DNA of 64,000 bases, taken from Streptomyces sp. Ag109_O5-1. Lineage in GTDB: Bacteria; Actinomycetota; Actinomycetes; Streptomycetales; Streptomycetaceae. The position numbers and the translations under genes were made by a program. Positions 35,033 to 43,095 of this stretch are shown here, piece after piece. Under the pieces are notes generated by a model. It saw only the letters and a program-made list of their open reading frames with translations. It had not been told where the DNA came from and ran no database searches. The stretch spans positions 5,580,001 to 5,644,000 of the forward strand of contig NZ_RKQF01000001.1 in the NCBI RefSeq assembly GCF_003814875.1, in the 5' to 3' direction. Positions within the stretch are counted from its first letter, which is position 1. Each line of letters opens with the position of its first letter.

Positions 35033-35959
35033 ATGCGCGCTCGATACGGAGTACCCCTGGGAATCGCGGCGTTCGGCGCCGCGGGTGTGTTGTACTCGGC
35101 CGGGTTCGAGGCCCGTTCCTTCCGCCTGCGCCGAGTGACGGTCCCGGTCCTCCCGCCGGGCGTGCGCCCGCTGCGCGTGCTCCAGGTCTCCGACATCCAC
35201 ATGGTCAGCGGCCAGCGCAAGAAGCAGCGCTGGCTGCGGTCGCTGGCGGGCCTGCGCCCGGACTTCGTGATCAACACGGGCGACAACCTGTCCGACCCCG
35301 AGGGCGTCCCCGAGGTGCTGGACGCGCTGGGCCCCCTGATGGAGTTCCCGGGCGCGTACGTCTTCGGCTCCAACGACTACTACGGCCCCCGGCCCCGCAA
35401 CCCCGCCCGCTACCTGCTGGAGAAAGCGAGCGGCAAGCACGGCCTGAACGGCAACCCGCCGGCCGTCGGCGTGATCCACAACCCGTGGGAGGACCTGCGG
35501 GACGGCTTCGACGGGGCGGGCTGGCTGAACCTGACGAACACGAGGAGTGTCCTGAAGGTCGAGGGCGTCTCCGTGGAGCTGACGGGACTGGACGACCCGC
35601 ACATCAAGCGCGACCGCTATCCGCAGGTGGCGGGCGGCCCGTCCGGTACGGCGGACTTCTCGATGGGCGTCGTCCATGCGCCGTACCTGCGCGTACTGGA
35701 CTCGTTCACGGCGGACGCCTACCCCCTGATCCTGGCCGGCCACACCCACGGCGGCCAGCTGTGCATCCCCTTCTACGGCGCCCTGGTCACCAACTGCGAC
35801 CTGGACACGGACCGGGTGAAGGGCCTGTCCACGCACACGGCGGAGGGCCGCACCTCCTACCTCCACGTCTCGGCGGGCTGCGGCACCAACCGCTACACCC
35901 CGGTCCGTTTCGCGTGCCCGCCGGAGGCGACACTGCTGACGCTGGTGGGCCGGGAGTGA
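35033..35959 (+). CDS. Metallophosphoesterase (YaeI/LpxH-like fold), membrane-anchored
   Basis: A 308-residue calcineurin-like phosphoesterase with QVSDIHM, INTGDNL, FGSNDYY and LAGHTHGGQ (metal-binding D, H, D, N, H, H). A hydrophobic N-terminal stretch suggests anchoring outside or at the membrane. A TACACGAT-like box a few bases before the ATG suggests a leaderless transcript. The substrate is unknown. Confidence 0.9.
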   Translation: MRARYGVPLGIAAFGAAGVLYSAGFEARSFRLRRVTVPVLPPGVRPLRVLQVSDIHMVSGQRKKQRWLRSLAGLRPDFVINTGDNLSDPEGVPEVLDALGPLMEFPGAYVFGSNDYYGPRPRNPARYLLEKASGKHGLNGNPPAVGVIHNPWEDLRDGFDGAGWLNLTNTRSVLKVEGVSVELTGLDDPHIKRDRYPQVAGGPSGTADFSMGVVHAPYLRVLDSFTADAYPLILAGHTHGGQLCIPFYGALVTNCDLDTDRVKGLSTHTAEGRTSYLHVSAGCGTNRYTPVRFACPPEATLLTLVGRE

Positions 35960-36069
35960 CCCAGCAGCTCGGGTTGTCCGGGTAACCACCCAGGTAACCC
36001 AGGCAACCGGATAACCCACCCGGAGTACGACGACATGCCGGAATTGCCCTCTCTTTCTATGTTGAGGGC

Positions 36070-36828
36070 ATGACGGCTCCGATACCCAGGGACATCCCGG
36101 ACCTCCCCGCGGTCCCGGGCACGCCCATCCTGCTGCACGCACCCGTTCCGGCGACGGCGGTGGTGGCCCCCGTCCGCCGCCCCGCGATCGCGGTGTTCCG
36201 CCTGGTGACAGCCGTACTCGCGGCGGCGGGCGTCGCCCTGGAGCTGCTGCTCGGCAGCCCGGGCCGGATCCTGAGCTACTTCGGAGTTCAGGCGGCGATC
36301 ATCCTGACCCTGGTCAGCCTCGCCTCGGCCCGCCGGGCCTGGCGGGCGGGCCGCCCCGTGCCCTCGTCCCTCACGGGCGCCGCGACGCTCTACGCGCTGA
36401 TCTCGGCCCTGGTCTACCACCTGCTCCTGGGCCACACGACCCCACCGTTCCTGATGACGGGCCCGGCACACCCTCCGGTGACCTGGCACCCGCAATGGCT
36501 GGCCCTGCAGCTCCTCTACGTGGCGGCACCGGTGGCAGCGCTCATCGACTGGCTCTTCCTCACGCCCCCCGGTCGCCTGCACCTCCGCCAGACAGCGGGC
36601 TGGATGCTCTACCCCCTCGCCTACCTGGCCTTCTCCCTCACCCGGGCGGAACTCCCCCTCCCCGGCACCCCGGCCCGCTACCTCTACCCCTTCCTGGACG
36701 CCGAGCAGCACAGCTACCGCGGCATCCTCGCCAACGCCCTCCTCCTGGGCCTCTCCTTCTATGCCCTGGCGGTCCTCATGGTCGCCCTGGACCACACCCG
36801 CCCGAACGCCGTCGGCCGCCACCCCTAA
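36070..36828 (+). CDS. Pr6Pr-family membrane protein
   Basis: A 252-residue protein with about six transmembrane helices (for example FRLVTAVLAAAGVALELLL, AALIDWLFL, ILANALLLGLSFYALAVLMVALDH) and conserved YHLLLGH and P(L)AYLAFSLTR-type motifs. Actinobacterial Pr6Pr proteins have no fixed function. The N-terminal 35 residues are Pro-rich and hydrophilic. It is the last chromosomal gene before tRNA-Pro. Confidence 0.82.
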   Translation: MTAPIPRDIPDLPAVPGTPILLHAPVPATAVVAPVRRPAIAVFRLVTAVLAAAGVALELLLGSPGRILSYFGVQAAIILTLVSLASARRAWRAGRPVPSSLTGAATLYALISALVYHLLLGHTTPPFLMTGPAHPPVTWHPQWLALQLLYVAAPVAALIDWLFLTPPGRLHLRQTAGWMLYPLAYLAFSLTRAELPLPGTPARYLYPFLDAEQHSYRGILANALLLGLSFYALAVLMVALDHTRPNAVGRHP

Positions 36829-36902
36829 ACCGGATTTCGTCTCCGGCCACCAGTGGGCTAAAGTAAACGACGTCGCCGCGACAAGCAGAACAGCAGCGAC
36901 AT

Positions 36903-36976
36903 CGGGGTGTAGCGCAGCTTGGCAGCGCGCTTCGTTCGGGACGAAGAGGTCGTGGGTTCAAATCCCGCCACCCCGA
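36903..36976 (+). tRNA. tRNA-Pro (anticodon CGG)
   Basis: The acceptor stem CGGGGTG pairs with CACCCCG. The anticodon stem CTTCG/CGAAG holds loop TTCGGGA with anticodon CGG, and the T-arm has GGGTTCAAATCCC. It is 74 bases and CCA is not encoded. A TAAAGT box at 36859-36864 is a candidate -10. The 3' half is the attachment site of the integrated element, and the gene remains intact after integration. Confidence 0.95.
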
Positions 36977-36977
36977 C
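36935..36977. repeat. attL: 43-bp direct repeat within tRNA-Pro
   Basis: The stretch TTCGGGACGAAGAGGTCGTG... up to the base after the discriminator is identical to 60209-60251. It covers the anticodon loop to the 3' end, the usual core for tyrosine recombinase elements. Confidence 0.93.
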
Positions 36978-36991
36978 AGCCGAAGTACCAG

Positions 36992-37030
36992 GTCAGGACC
37001 GGTTTCCCTTCACGGGAAACCGGTCCTGAC
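36992..37030. terminator. Hairpin immediately after tRNA-Pro (element-derived)
   Basis: Perfect 17-bp arms starting GTCAGGACCGGTTTCCC with a TTCAC loop. It follows the tRNA by 15 bases, so it can end the tRNA transcript or the convergent int transcript. It replaces the chromosomal palindrome now found after attR. Confidence 0.75.
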
Positions 37031-37048
37031 TCGTTCTACAGGGTCCCT

Positions 37049-37088
37049 GGGGAGTGAACGGGGAGTGGATCAAGGAAATCCACTCCCC
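37049..37088. promoter_or_regulatory. Candidate integrase arm sites, left
   Basis: GGGGAGTG occurs at 37049-37056 and 37060-37067, with an inverted copy at 37081-37088. The first two lie in a ~30-base stretch that is repeated near the other end. Arm-type sites flanking the core are expected for such integrases. Confidence 0.5.
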
Positions 37089-37092
37089 AACG

Positions 37093-38604
37093 TCACTCCT
37101 GACTCGCCCTCAGCAGCACGTCGAGCGCGCGCACCGGTGACCGCGGGTGCATGGCAGACCGTGCCGCCAACGCCCCCTCCCACTGCTCGGTCAGTTCGTC
37201 CATGAGCCGGTTCCTCATCCGCGCGGTGATGTGCGAGTAGCGGGCCTGCACCGAGCCGTCCTCGTGCCCCATCCGTTCATCCATGAGTTTGGGCGGGGTC
37301 CCGAGCTCCTCCATGACTGTCTTATGGGAGTGCCTGAGCCCGTGTGGAGTGAGCCCCCGTGCGATCGGCAGCCAGCACGCGTCGGCACGGCCCGAGGCAT
37401 TCCGGCCCCGCGCCGGCACCCCTGGCCACGGATGCGCCATCACGGGTACGGGGTGCGCCTCCTGCGGGGCCTTCTTCGGGTACCACCCCGTCGCGGCCGG
37501 ATGGAACAGCCAGGTCGCGAAACCGGTGCGGCGCCAGTGCGCGGCCGTCTCTCCCGTCTGGCCCGCACGGACGTAGCCAAGTTCCGCTATGGCTGTCTCC
37601 ACCCTGATCCGCGTTCGCTCCGCGACCATGTCCGGACGGTTCAGCACGTTCGAGACCGTTGCCGCAGAGACCTCGGCGCGGCGGGCGACGTCGACCAGCT
37701 TTGCGCCGACCTGGCGGGCAGCGCCGTTGGCGGGGCCGTGGCCGCGGAACACATAGATGTGCTCGTGGCACGGGCAGGGTGCCGACTCCGTCCGGGCGAT
37801 ATGGCCGGCGACCAAGGCAGACAGCCACTTCGGAGTGTCGACGGTGCGGTAAGAGTCGTCCTTGGGCGGGCAGCGCTCAAACTCCCCCGAGTCGAGTTCG
37901 TAAAGCTGCCACTCCACCCGGACCGATGCGGGGCGGACGAACTTGCGCTCCAGGCCGACAATTTCGCCCCACCGCATGCCGGTGTAGCCCTTCAGGACCA
38001 CGGCTACGAATTCATCGTCACGGCCAGACAGCAGTGAAGCGCGCTCGGCTGTCAGCAGGATTCCGAGAGCGTCGGTCACCACCTTCTCGGGGCCCCGGTT
38101 GCGAGAACGTCCAGCGCGCTTGCCTCGGCCGCGCCGCTTGGCCGCCGGGTTGGAATCGCGAAGTCCTTCATCCACGGCGTCGGCGAGGATGAGGTGCAGC
38201 GTGCCGTGCCAGGTCTTCACGCTGGACGCGGCGTAGAGCTGCCGTTCCTCCTTCTCCCAGGCGCCGACGTCCGTGGGCTGGATATCGGCGATGGCCTTGT
38301 CCTCGAAGGCAGGGAGGAGGTGCTCCTCTATGTGCCGCTTGTAGTTCTGCATGGTCGATGCGGCCAACTCCTGTGCCGCATACCAGCGGTTCACGTACTC
38401 GCCGAAGGTCTCCTTCCCGGCATTCGGGTCGCGGTAGCCGACCTCTCGGACCTTGGCCTCCGCATCGTTCGCTGCCTTCGCGGCCTCGCGCTTGGTGGCG
38501 AATCGGATCGTGGCACCGTTGGCGTCCACCACGGTGCGGAGCACACCGGGTGCAATCCAGTACCGGCCTCGGTAGTAGTCGGCGCGCTTCTCGCCGTAAC
38601 CCAT
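37093..38604 (-). CDS. int: Tyrosine integrase with embedded LacI-type HTH
   Basis: A 503-residue recombinase. The N-terminal SAM-like arm/core domain is at about 65-165. Catalytic residues are Arg211 (TGMRWGEIVGLE), His421 and Arg424 (HGLRHSH), His447 (MGHEDGS) and Tyr456 (ARYSHIT). Between Arg211 and His421 there is an insertion at 300-344, KLVDVARRAEVSAATVSNVL then ETAIAELGYVRAG, which is a full LacI-family HTH and hinge helix. It integrates the element at tRNA-Pro. The ATG at 38604 is preferred (GAGAGGT upstream); the frame is open to 38712. The gene is convergent to the tRNA. Confidence 0.93.
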   Translation of the reverse strand: MGYGEKRADYYRGRYWIAPGVLRTVVDANGATIRFATKREAAKAANDAEAKVREVGYRDPNAGKETFGEYVNRWYAAQELAASTMQNYKRHIEEHLLPAFEDKAIADIQPTDVGAWEKEERQLYAASSVKTWHGTLHLILADAVDEGLRDSNPAAKRRGRGKRAGRSRNRGPEKVVTDALGILLTAERASLLSGRDDEFVAVVLKGYTGMRWGEIVGLERKFVRPASVRVEWQLYELDSGEFERCPPKDDSYRTVDTPKWLSALVAGHIARTESAPCPCHEHIYVFRGHGPANGAARQVGAKLVDVARRAEVSAATVSNVLNRPDMVAERTRIRVETAIAELGYVRAGQTGETAAHWRRTGFATWLFHPAATGWYPKKAPQEAHPVPVMAHPWPGVPARGRNASGRADACWLPIARGLTPHGLRHSHKTVMEELGTPPKLMDERMGHEDGSVQARYSHITARMRNRLMDELTEQWEGALAARSAMHPRSPVRALDVLLRASQE

Positions 38605-38674
38605 GGTTACCTCTCGCAACAAGCGAGGGGTGGAGACCATGGCTGGCCTCCACCCCTCGTGATCAGCTCTTCTG

Positions 38675-38983
38675 TCAAGCGGCGTTCCGCGCGCGACGCG
38701 GACGGCGCGCACGGAGACTCGCTACTGGCCGTACCGGCTGCGCCGCAGTCCGGCGCCGGGATATGGCTTCACCTTCGACGGCGTTCGCCGAGCTGGGCCG
38801 CTCTTCGAGAATGTGGAAGATCTCTCGGACGTGATCGCTGGTAAAGCGGTACCCGCCACCGCTCCTCAGGAATGGGATGCGTCGTCGGCGGACCTGTTCC
38901 TTCACCCACCACTCCGAGCACCCCAGTGACGTCGCTACCTCCGCCGCCGAATAGCTCAGGGGAAGTCCGCTCTCCTTCGGCAC
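38675..38983 (-). CDS. xis: Excisionase-like winged-HTH protein
   Basis: A 102-residue protein from the GTG at 38983, with GAGGAG upstream. LSYSAAEVATSLGCSEWWVKEQVRRRRIPFLRSGGGYRFTSDHVREIF is a MerR/excisionase-type helix-turn-helix. A basic Arg/Ala tail follows. Xis-type proteins bend attachment-site DNA and direct the integrase to excision. It lies 70 bases upstream of int on the same strand. The C-terminal tail is unusually basic. Confidence 0.82.
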   Translation of the reverse strand: MPKESGLPLSYSAAEVATSLGCSEWWVKEQVRRRRIPFLRSGGGYRFTSDHVREIFHILEERPSSANAVEGEAISRRRTAAQPVRPVASLRARRPRRARNAA

Positions 38984-39136
38984 CTTCGTGGCTCCTCTCT
39001 GCCTTCCGGGGAATCCGCAACATCCGCCACGCCGCAACCTTGCTGGTCAGCGGCCTGTATTTGTGGCGGACATCGGTTGTGTTGCGGATAGGTGCCGCCA
39101 CGTGGATACGTGGCGGCACCTATCGGGCGCGGCTGG
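38984..39136. other. Gap between xis and the DUF3631 gene
   Basis: About 150 bases with no gene. It contains short near-repeats of CACGTGGATACGTGGCGGCAC at about 39095-39117 (TAGGTGCCGCC and GGCGGCACCTA form a 11-bp inverted repeat), a possible operator or origin element. Confidence 0.35.
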
Positions 39137-40402
39137 TCAGCCGGCGATGCGGAGTTGGCGTGTGTCGGTTTCCGCGAACATGTGGCGGCTCTCAGGAGGG
39201 TCTTCCGCCACAGATTCACCCTCGCTGACCTGCGTTGTTGCGGCTGTGGCGGATGTTGCGGACTTCTCGGGGAGAGGGGGGCAGTAGCGGTTCCAGGCGT
39301 CGCTGAGGTCTTCCGCGTAGTAGCCCTTCGGGGTGCCACTGCCGACCCGGATGCCGCGGGGCTTGATGGGGGTGTTGTCAGGGCGTACGTACTGACTCAG
39401 GAGCTTGGACAGGCCGCGTGCGGTGAGTGGCTTGAGGGTCTGTCCGTCCTCGCTCAGGTCGGCCCACGGAGCGTCATCGAGCCCCAAGAGGACTTCGAGA
39501 ATGGCGGCGGTGGGCATGCGATCGGCGCCGCAGAACACTCGGTCACGCAGGTCCGTCAGCAGCCGCACCCCAAGGGATGCCTCGTCGCCCTGCGTGGCGG
39601 CCTTGATGAGCGCGACGCAGGCGGCTCGGGCCCGCTCAGGCCAGTGCCCCCCGGCCGCGTCGGCGACCGCCAGGAGCGGTTCCCATACGTCGGCGGGGCG
39701 GTCGGAGACTCCCTCGGGCATCTCCGGCCAGGCCTGTGCGATCTCGTCGTGGATGGTGGTTGCCCAGTCGGCGAGCCGGTCCCGCAGCGCGTGGCCCTGC
39801 TTCTCGTGAACGCGGCGCCGGTAGGGTTCGGCCTTCTCGTTGGGGGCCTTCTTGCGCATGCGGATGATGACCGAGCGGGTCAGGATCGTGTCCGGCAGCG
39901 AGCCGAGCCCGGCCATGGCGACCGCACAGAACGAAGAGAACCATTCGGCGTCTTGTTTGGAGCCGTCGCCGACGCAGCGCAGGGACTTGGCGCCGCGCCG
40001 GTAGCCGGAGTTGAGGAACCCGCGGACCTCTTCGTTGCCGCCGGCTTTGGGGCCGAACACGGTGTCGATCTCGTCGAAGAGGAGCGTGGGGGTTCCTCCA
40101 TCGGCCTCCACCAGCCGGAACAGGGCGTTGGCGGAGGCGTTGACCGTGGTCGCCGCGCGGGGGGTGAGGGTCTCCACGATCTCCAGCGCGCGGGACTTGC
40201 CCGATCCGGGCTCGGGAGACAGGAAGGCCAGTCGGGCGGTGCCGTCGAACGCGTCGATCAGGTGGGCGTGCGCGTCCCAGAGCGTGACGGCGACGTACGC
40301 GGCTTCGGTGGGGAAGACGTTGAAGCGGCGGTGGAACGCTTCGACCTCATCGAGCAGGGCCGCGCCGTCGATCGGCGGTGCGGGGGTGTTGGTGCTGGTC
40401 AT
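39137..40402 (-). CDS. DUF3631 P-loop ATPase, replication-associated
   Basis: A 421-residue protein with Walker A SPEPGSGKSRAL, Walker B LLFDEIDTVFG and the YRRGAKSLRCVGDGSKQDAEWFSSFCAVAMAGLGSLPDTILTRSVIIRMRKK block of DUF3631, which resembles a hexameric helicase/AAA core. In AICEs and Streptomyces plasmids it accompanies a prim-pol protein and probably unwinds or loads at the origin. The ATG at 40402 overlaps the stop of the small upstream gene (ATGA), so the replication genes form an operon. Confidence 0.85.
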   Translation of the reverse strand: MTSTNTPAPPIDGAALLDEVEAFHRRFNVFPTEAAYVAVTLWDAHAHLIDAFDGTARLAFLSPEPGSGKSRALEIVETLTPRAATTVNASANALFRLVEADGGTPTLLFDEIDTVFGPKAGGNEEVRGFLNSGYRRGAKSLRCVGDGSKQDAEWFSSFCAVAMAGLGSLPDTILTRSVIIRMRKKAPNEKAEPYRRRVHEKQGHALRDRLADWATTIHDEIAQAWPEMPEGVSDRPADVWEPLLAVADAAGGHWPERARAACVALIKAATQGDEASLGVRLLTDLRDRVFCGADRMPTAAILEVLLGLDDAPWADLSEDGQTLKPLTARGLSKLLSQYVRPDNTPIKPRGIRVGSGTPKGYYAEDLSDAWNRYCPPLPEKSATSATAATTQVSEGESVAEDPPESRHMFAETDTRQLRIAG

Positions 40403-40776
40403 GCGGCGTTCCTCCTTTCCTGGGTGGTGCGGAGCGGGCAGAGGTAACGGTGGGTGTCGTGGTCGGCGATCAGGGCGAGCACCTTGCGATGGCCTACGGC
40501 GCCGCGGTCCCTGCCGCACAGGCATGTCGACGTGGCCGTCGGGGTGGCGCCGCGGGTCGCGCGGATGGTGAGCCAGGCCACCGGGAACCGTCCGTCGCCA
40601 GCAAGCGGGGCGCTGGGGTTCTGGTCGGAGGGAAGGGCTGAAAGGACGGCCTGTCGGCCGTCGTCCTTCGTGCCACAGCTCCCGTCGGAGTCGGCCGCTG
40701 TCGGGCGCGAGGGGGCCGGTACGGCGGGCGGGAGAGGCTTTTCAGTGGCGGATGGGGGGCGGGCCGTCCGGGTCAC
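40399..40776 (-). CDS. Small AICE protein with CxC...C motif
   Basis: A 125-residue protein from the GTG at 40776, which overlaps the stop of the prim-pol gene as GTGA. The first ~75 residues are Pro/Ser-rich. The end has TCLCGRDRGAVGHRKVLALIADHDTHRYLCPLR, a likely zinc-binding Cys/His knot. It is coupled at both ends, so it is a genuine operon member. The function is unknown; DNA or replication-protein binding is inferred. Confidence 0.65.
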   Translation of the reverse strand: MTRTARPPSATEKPLPPAVPAPSRPTAADSDGSCGTKDDGRQAVLSALPSDQNPSAPLAGDGRFPVAWLTIRATRGATPTATSTCLCGRDRGAVGHRKVLALIADHDTHRYLCPLRTTQERRNAA

Positions 40777-41675
40777 TGCGCCTCCCGGGGTCGGGCGGTG
40801 CGGATGGACCAGTTCAGGGCGCTGCGCAGGGTGGAGCGGCACTCGTACGCCTTGAGTCCGGCCGCCTCCCCCGCTACCTGAAAAGCCTCCTCGACCACGT
40901 GGCGGGCGATGTCGCCCCAGGCCACGAAGCGCCCCATGGACCGTGCGGCCTTGAACAGGGTCTCTTCCCGCTTCCCCTCCGGTGCCGCCTCGATGGCCGC
41001 CCGCTCGCGCTCCAGCGCCACCTGTGCGCGGCGGGAGGCGTTGCGGGGCGGGGCGATCGCCGACGGCGCGCCGCTCTTCGGTGTCTCCGCGAGCGCCCCG
41101 CGCAGCCATGCGGGGAGTTCCGCGACGCGCCACGGGGCGGTGACCTCGTAGGCGGCGCTGTCGATGAGACTGCCGGCGGCGACGACGTAGCCGCCCCAGG
41201 CACGGGTGTCGACCAGCGGCGCGAGCTTGCCCGCGGTGTTGGTCAGATGGGTGCCGGGCGGGGCGGTGAAGTACAGGTGCATGCCGCCGCTGGGCGTCCG
41301 CACCGTGTAGGTGTCCGGCCAGGGCTGTCCGGCGCGCTCGCAGAGCGCCAGAAAGAAGGTCACGCCGTCAGGCGTGCCCGAACTGCCTTTCTCCTTCGCA
41401 ACGTCCAGGTCGACGACGACCAGACCGGAGGGGCCAGTGGCGATGGCGACGTTGGCGGCGCCGGTCTCCCAGCACGGCACGATGCGCCGCGGGTCGGTGG
41501 TGGCCCGCTGCTCCCACTTTCGGTGCCCGTCGGAGCAGTCGCCGGTGTTGCGGCACCGGTCGGCGCCGTGCAGGGCGGGTTGCTTGCTGCCGGGGCGCAG
41601 GGGGAAGACGTGCCAGCCGCGTGCGGCGGCGTCCAGGGCTGCGTGGAGCAGCGTGCCGGCGTTGAGTTGGTGCAT
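40773..41675 (-). CDS. Bifunctional DNA primase/polymerase (prim-pol)
   Basis: A 300-residue archaeo-eukaryotic primase-type protein. GWHVFPLRPGSKQPALHG is the N-terminal prim-pol motif. LVVVDLDVAKEKG carries the DxD metal site and VRTPSGGMHLYFTAP the catalytic His. A C-terminal helical region with KREETLFKAARSMGRFVAWG may be the PriCT-type domain. It initiates replication of the excised element. The ATG at 41675 has CAGGAG upstream inside a repeated leader. Confidence 0.88.
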   Translation of the reverse strand: MHQLNAGTLLHAALDAAARGWHVFPLRPGSKQPALHGADRCRNTGDCSDGHRKWEQRATTDPRRIVPCWETGAANVAIATGPSGLVVVDLDVAKEKGSSGTPDGVTFFLALCERAGQPWPDTYTVRTPSGGMHLYFTAPPGTHLTNTAGKLAPLVDTRAWGGYVVAAGSLIDSAAYEVTAPWRVAELPAWLRGALAETPKSGAPSAIAPPRNASRRAQVALERERAAIEAAPEGKREETLFKAARSMGRFVAWGDIARHVVEEAFQVAGEAAGLKAYECRSTLRSALNWSIRTARPREAQ

Positions 41676-41691
41676 GCTGGAGGTTCTCCTG

Positions 41692-41756
41692 TTCTGTGGT
41701 CAGGACAAGGGAGCCGGGGCGGCCACGGACTTTGGCGAGACGGTGGCCGCCCCGGG
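41692..41756 (-). repeat. 65-bp direct repeat, copy 1 (leader of prim-pol)
   Basis: Identical at 64 of 65 positions to 42568-42632. It contains hairpin arms CCGGGGCGGCCAC (41714-41726) and GTGGCCGCCCCGG (41743-41755). TCCTG/CAGGA (41701-41705 with 41687-41691) can also pair over the ribosome-binding site of the following gene. Confidence 0.9.
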
Positions 41757-41760
41757 GTGA

Positions 41761-42555
41761 TCAGGCCGCGTCCAGGGCGGGTTGCTGCCAGGTGGGCAGC
41801 GCGTCAAGGACGCGGGAGCGCCAGCGCAGCGCGTAGGGCAGGCAGTTGGCGCAGTTCTTGTGCGGATGGTCTGCCAGGGGCGGTCTGCGGCGGGCATGGT
41901 AGCTCCAGGCCGCGGAGTCGGCGGAGGCCAGTAGATGGCCGACGCGCTCCAGCCCCAGAGTCTTGAAGCCGAAGCCGTGCAGCTTCAGCCCGTGTGCGGC
42001 CATGGCGGTGACGATCGCGGCACCCTCGCGGGTGGACTGCAACCGGCACACCGAGCCCAGCCCCACGGTGGGTTCCCGGGCCAGGTCGACGCCGGCGCGG
42101 TCGTAGAGGCTCACGCACCGCTCGTAGTCGGCGAGCGTGCGCCCCTGAAGGACCGGCACGATCGGCAACGCGGGGGCCAGGGAGCGCAGGTCCAGGTAGT
42201 TGGCCACGGTGCGGCGCTGGTGTTCGCCCACGCTGAGGTGGGTGCCGACGAAGCGCTGTCCGCCGATGGTGCCGCCGTGGATGATGGCGTCCTCGCACAT
42301 CCAGTCCTGCGGCGCGGCCCAGTCGAACGGGCCGACATGCTCCCAGATGCGGCGAAGGTCGCCGATGTACTGCTGCGGGGTGCGCGTCCAGCGGCCGTGG
42401 CGCTGGAGCTCCGAGAACCCGCCGGAGTCGACCGCGTAGCGGCCCAGCGCCACGGGCAGCGTGCGCGCCGTGGCGAAGTGCTCGGACTTGAGGAACAGCG
42501 GCACCTTCGTGAGTTTCACCCAGTGCCGTTTGTGGGTGGTCAGGTAGAACAGCAC
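41761..42555 (-). CDS. TGT/DpdA-superfamily-like protein
   Basis: A 264-residue protein from the GTG at 42555 (MLFYLTTHKRHWVKLT) with GGAGAG upstream. It has DSGGFSELQRHGRW (TGT catalytic-site motif), DWAAPQDWMCE, PIVPVLQGRTLADYERC, VGLGSVCRLQ and a C-terminal HPHKNCANCLPYALRWR that may bind zinc. These follow the tRNA-guanine transglycosylase barrel and resemble the small DpdA-like proteins thought to exchange guanine for 7-deazaguanine in DNA. No 7-deazaguanine synthesis genes are in the element. It is inserted between ssb and prim-pol, with near-identical repeats on both sides. Confidence 0.75.
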   Translation of the reverse strand: MLFYLTTHKRHWVKLTKVPLFLKSEHFATARTLPVALGRYAVDSGGFSELQRHGRWTRTPQQYIGDLRRIWEHVGPFDWAAPQDWMCEDAIIHGGTIGGQRFVGTHLSVGEHQRRTVANYLDLRSLAPALPIVPVLQGRTLADYERCVSLYDRAGVDLAREPTVGLGSVCRLQSTREGAAIVTAMAAHGLKLHGFGFKTLGLERVGHLLASADSAAWSYHARRRPPLADHPHKNCANCLPYALRWRSRVLDALPTWQQPALDAA

Positions 42556-42567
42556 CGGCTCTCCTGC

Positions 42568-42632
42568 TTCTGTGGTCAGGACAAGGGAGCCGGGGCGGCC
42601 ACGGACTTTGGCGAGACGATGGCCGCCCCGGG
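42568..42632 (-). repeat. 65-bp direct repeat, copy 2 (leader of the TGT-like gene)
   Basis: The same sequence as 41692-41756 with one change (A at 42619). The same hairpin and RBS-pairing potential (42562-42566 with 42577-42581) precede the TGT-like gene. Confidence 0.9.
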
Positions 42633-42637
42633 CCGAC

Positions 42638-43093
42638 CTAGAACGGAGGCTCTTGGCTGGACTGGGCACCGGCCGCGGCACTGGTCTTGTCCCACAGGCT
42701 GTCGCTGGCTGGGCCGTTGGCGGCGGGGCGCTTGCCGTTGATCGTCACGGTGGTGAAGCGCAGGGACGCGCCGATCTCGTCGACCTCCACGGCTAGCATC
42801 GAGCGGTTGTCGCCCTCCGGGGTCTTCCAGTCGTGCTGACGGATGCGGCCGGACAGCACCACGCGCGAGCCCTTGCCCAGGGATTCGGCGACGTGTTCGG
42901 CCAGGGCGCGCCAGGCGGCGCAGCGGAAGAACGTGGAGGTGCCGTCCTTCCACTGGTTCGACTCGCGGTCGAAGGTGCGCGGGGTGGAAGCGACGGTGAA
43001 CTTGGCCAGGGCCTGGCCGGAGTCGGTGAACTTCAGCTCCGGGTCGGCGGTCAGGTTGCCAATGATGGTGATCGGGGTCTCTCCGAAGGACAT
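42638..43093 (-). CDS. ssb: Single-stranded DNA-binding protein
   Basis: A 151-residue OB-fold SSB: MSFGETPITIIGNLTADPELKF, FRCAAWRALAEHVAESLGKGSRVVLSGRIRQHDWKTPEGDNRSMLAVEVDEIGASLRF. The C-terminal SSQEPPF is a weak form of the acidic partner-binding tip. It coats the single strand during rolling or theta replication and transfer. The start may be the ATG at 43093 or the GTG at 43099, which overlaps the stop of the upstream 56-residue gene. Confidence 0.93.
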   Translation of the reverse strand: MSFGETPITIIGNLTADPELKFTDSGQALAKFTVASTPRTFDRESNQWKDGTSTFFRCAAWRALAEHVAESLGKGSRVVLSGRIRQHDWKTPEGDNRSMLAVEVDEIGASLRFTTVTINGKRPAANGPASDSLWDKTSAAAGAQSSQEPPF

Positions 43094-43095
43094 GG

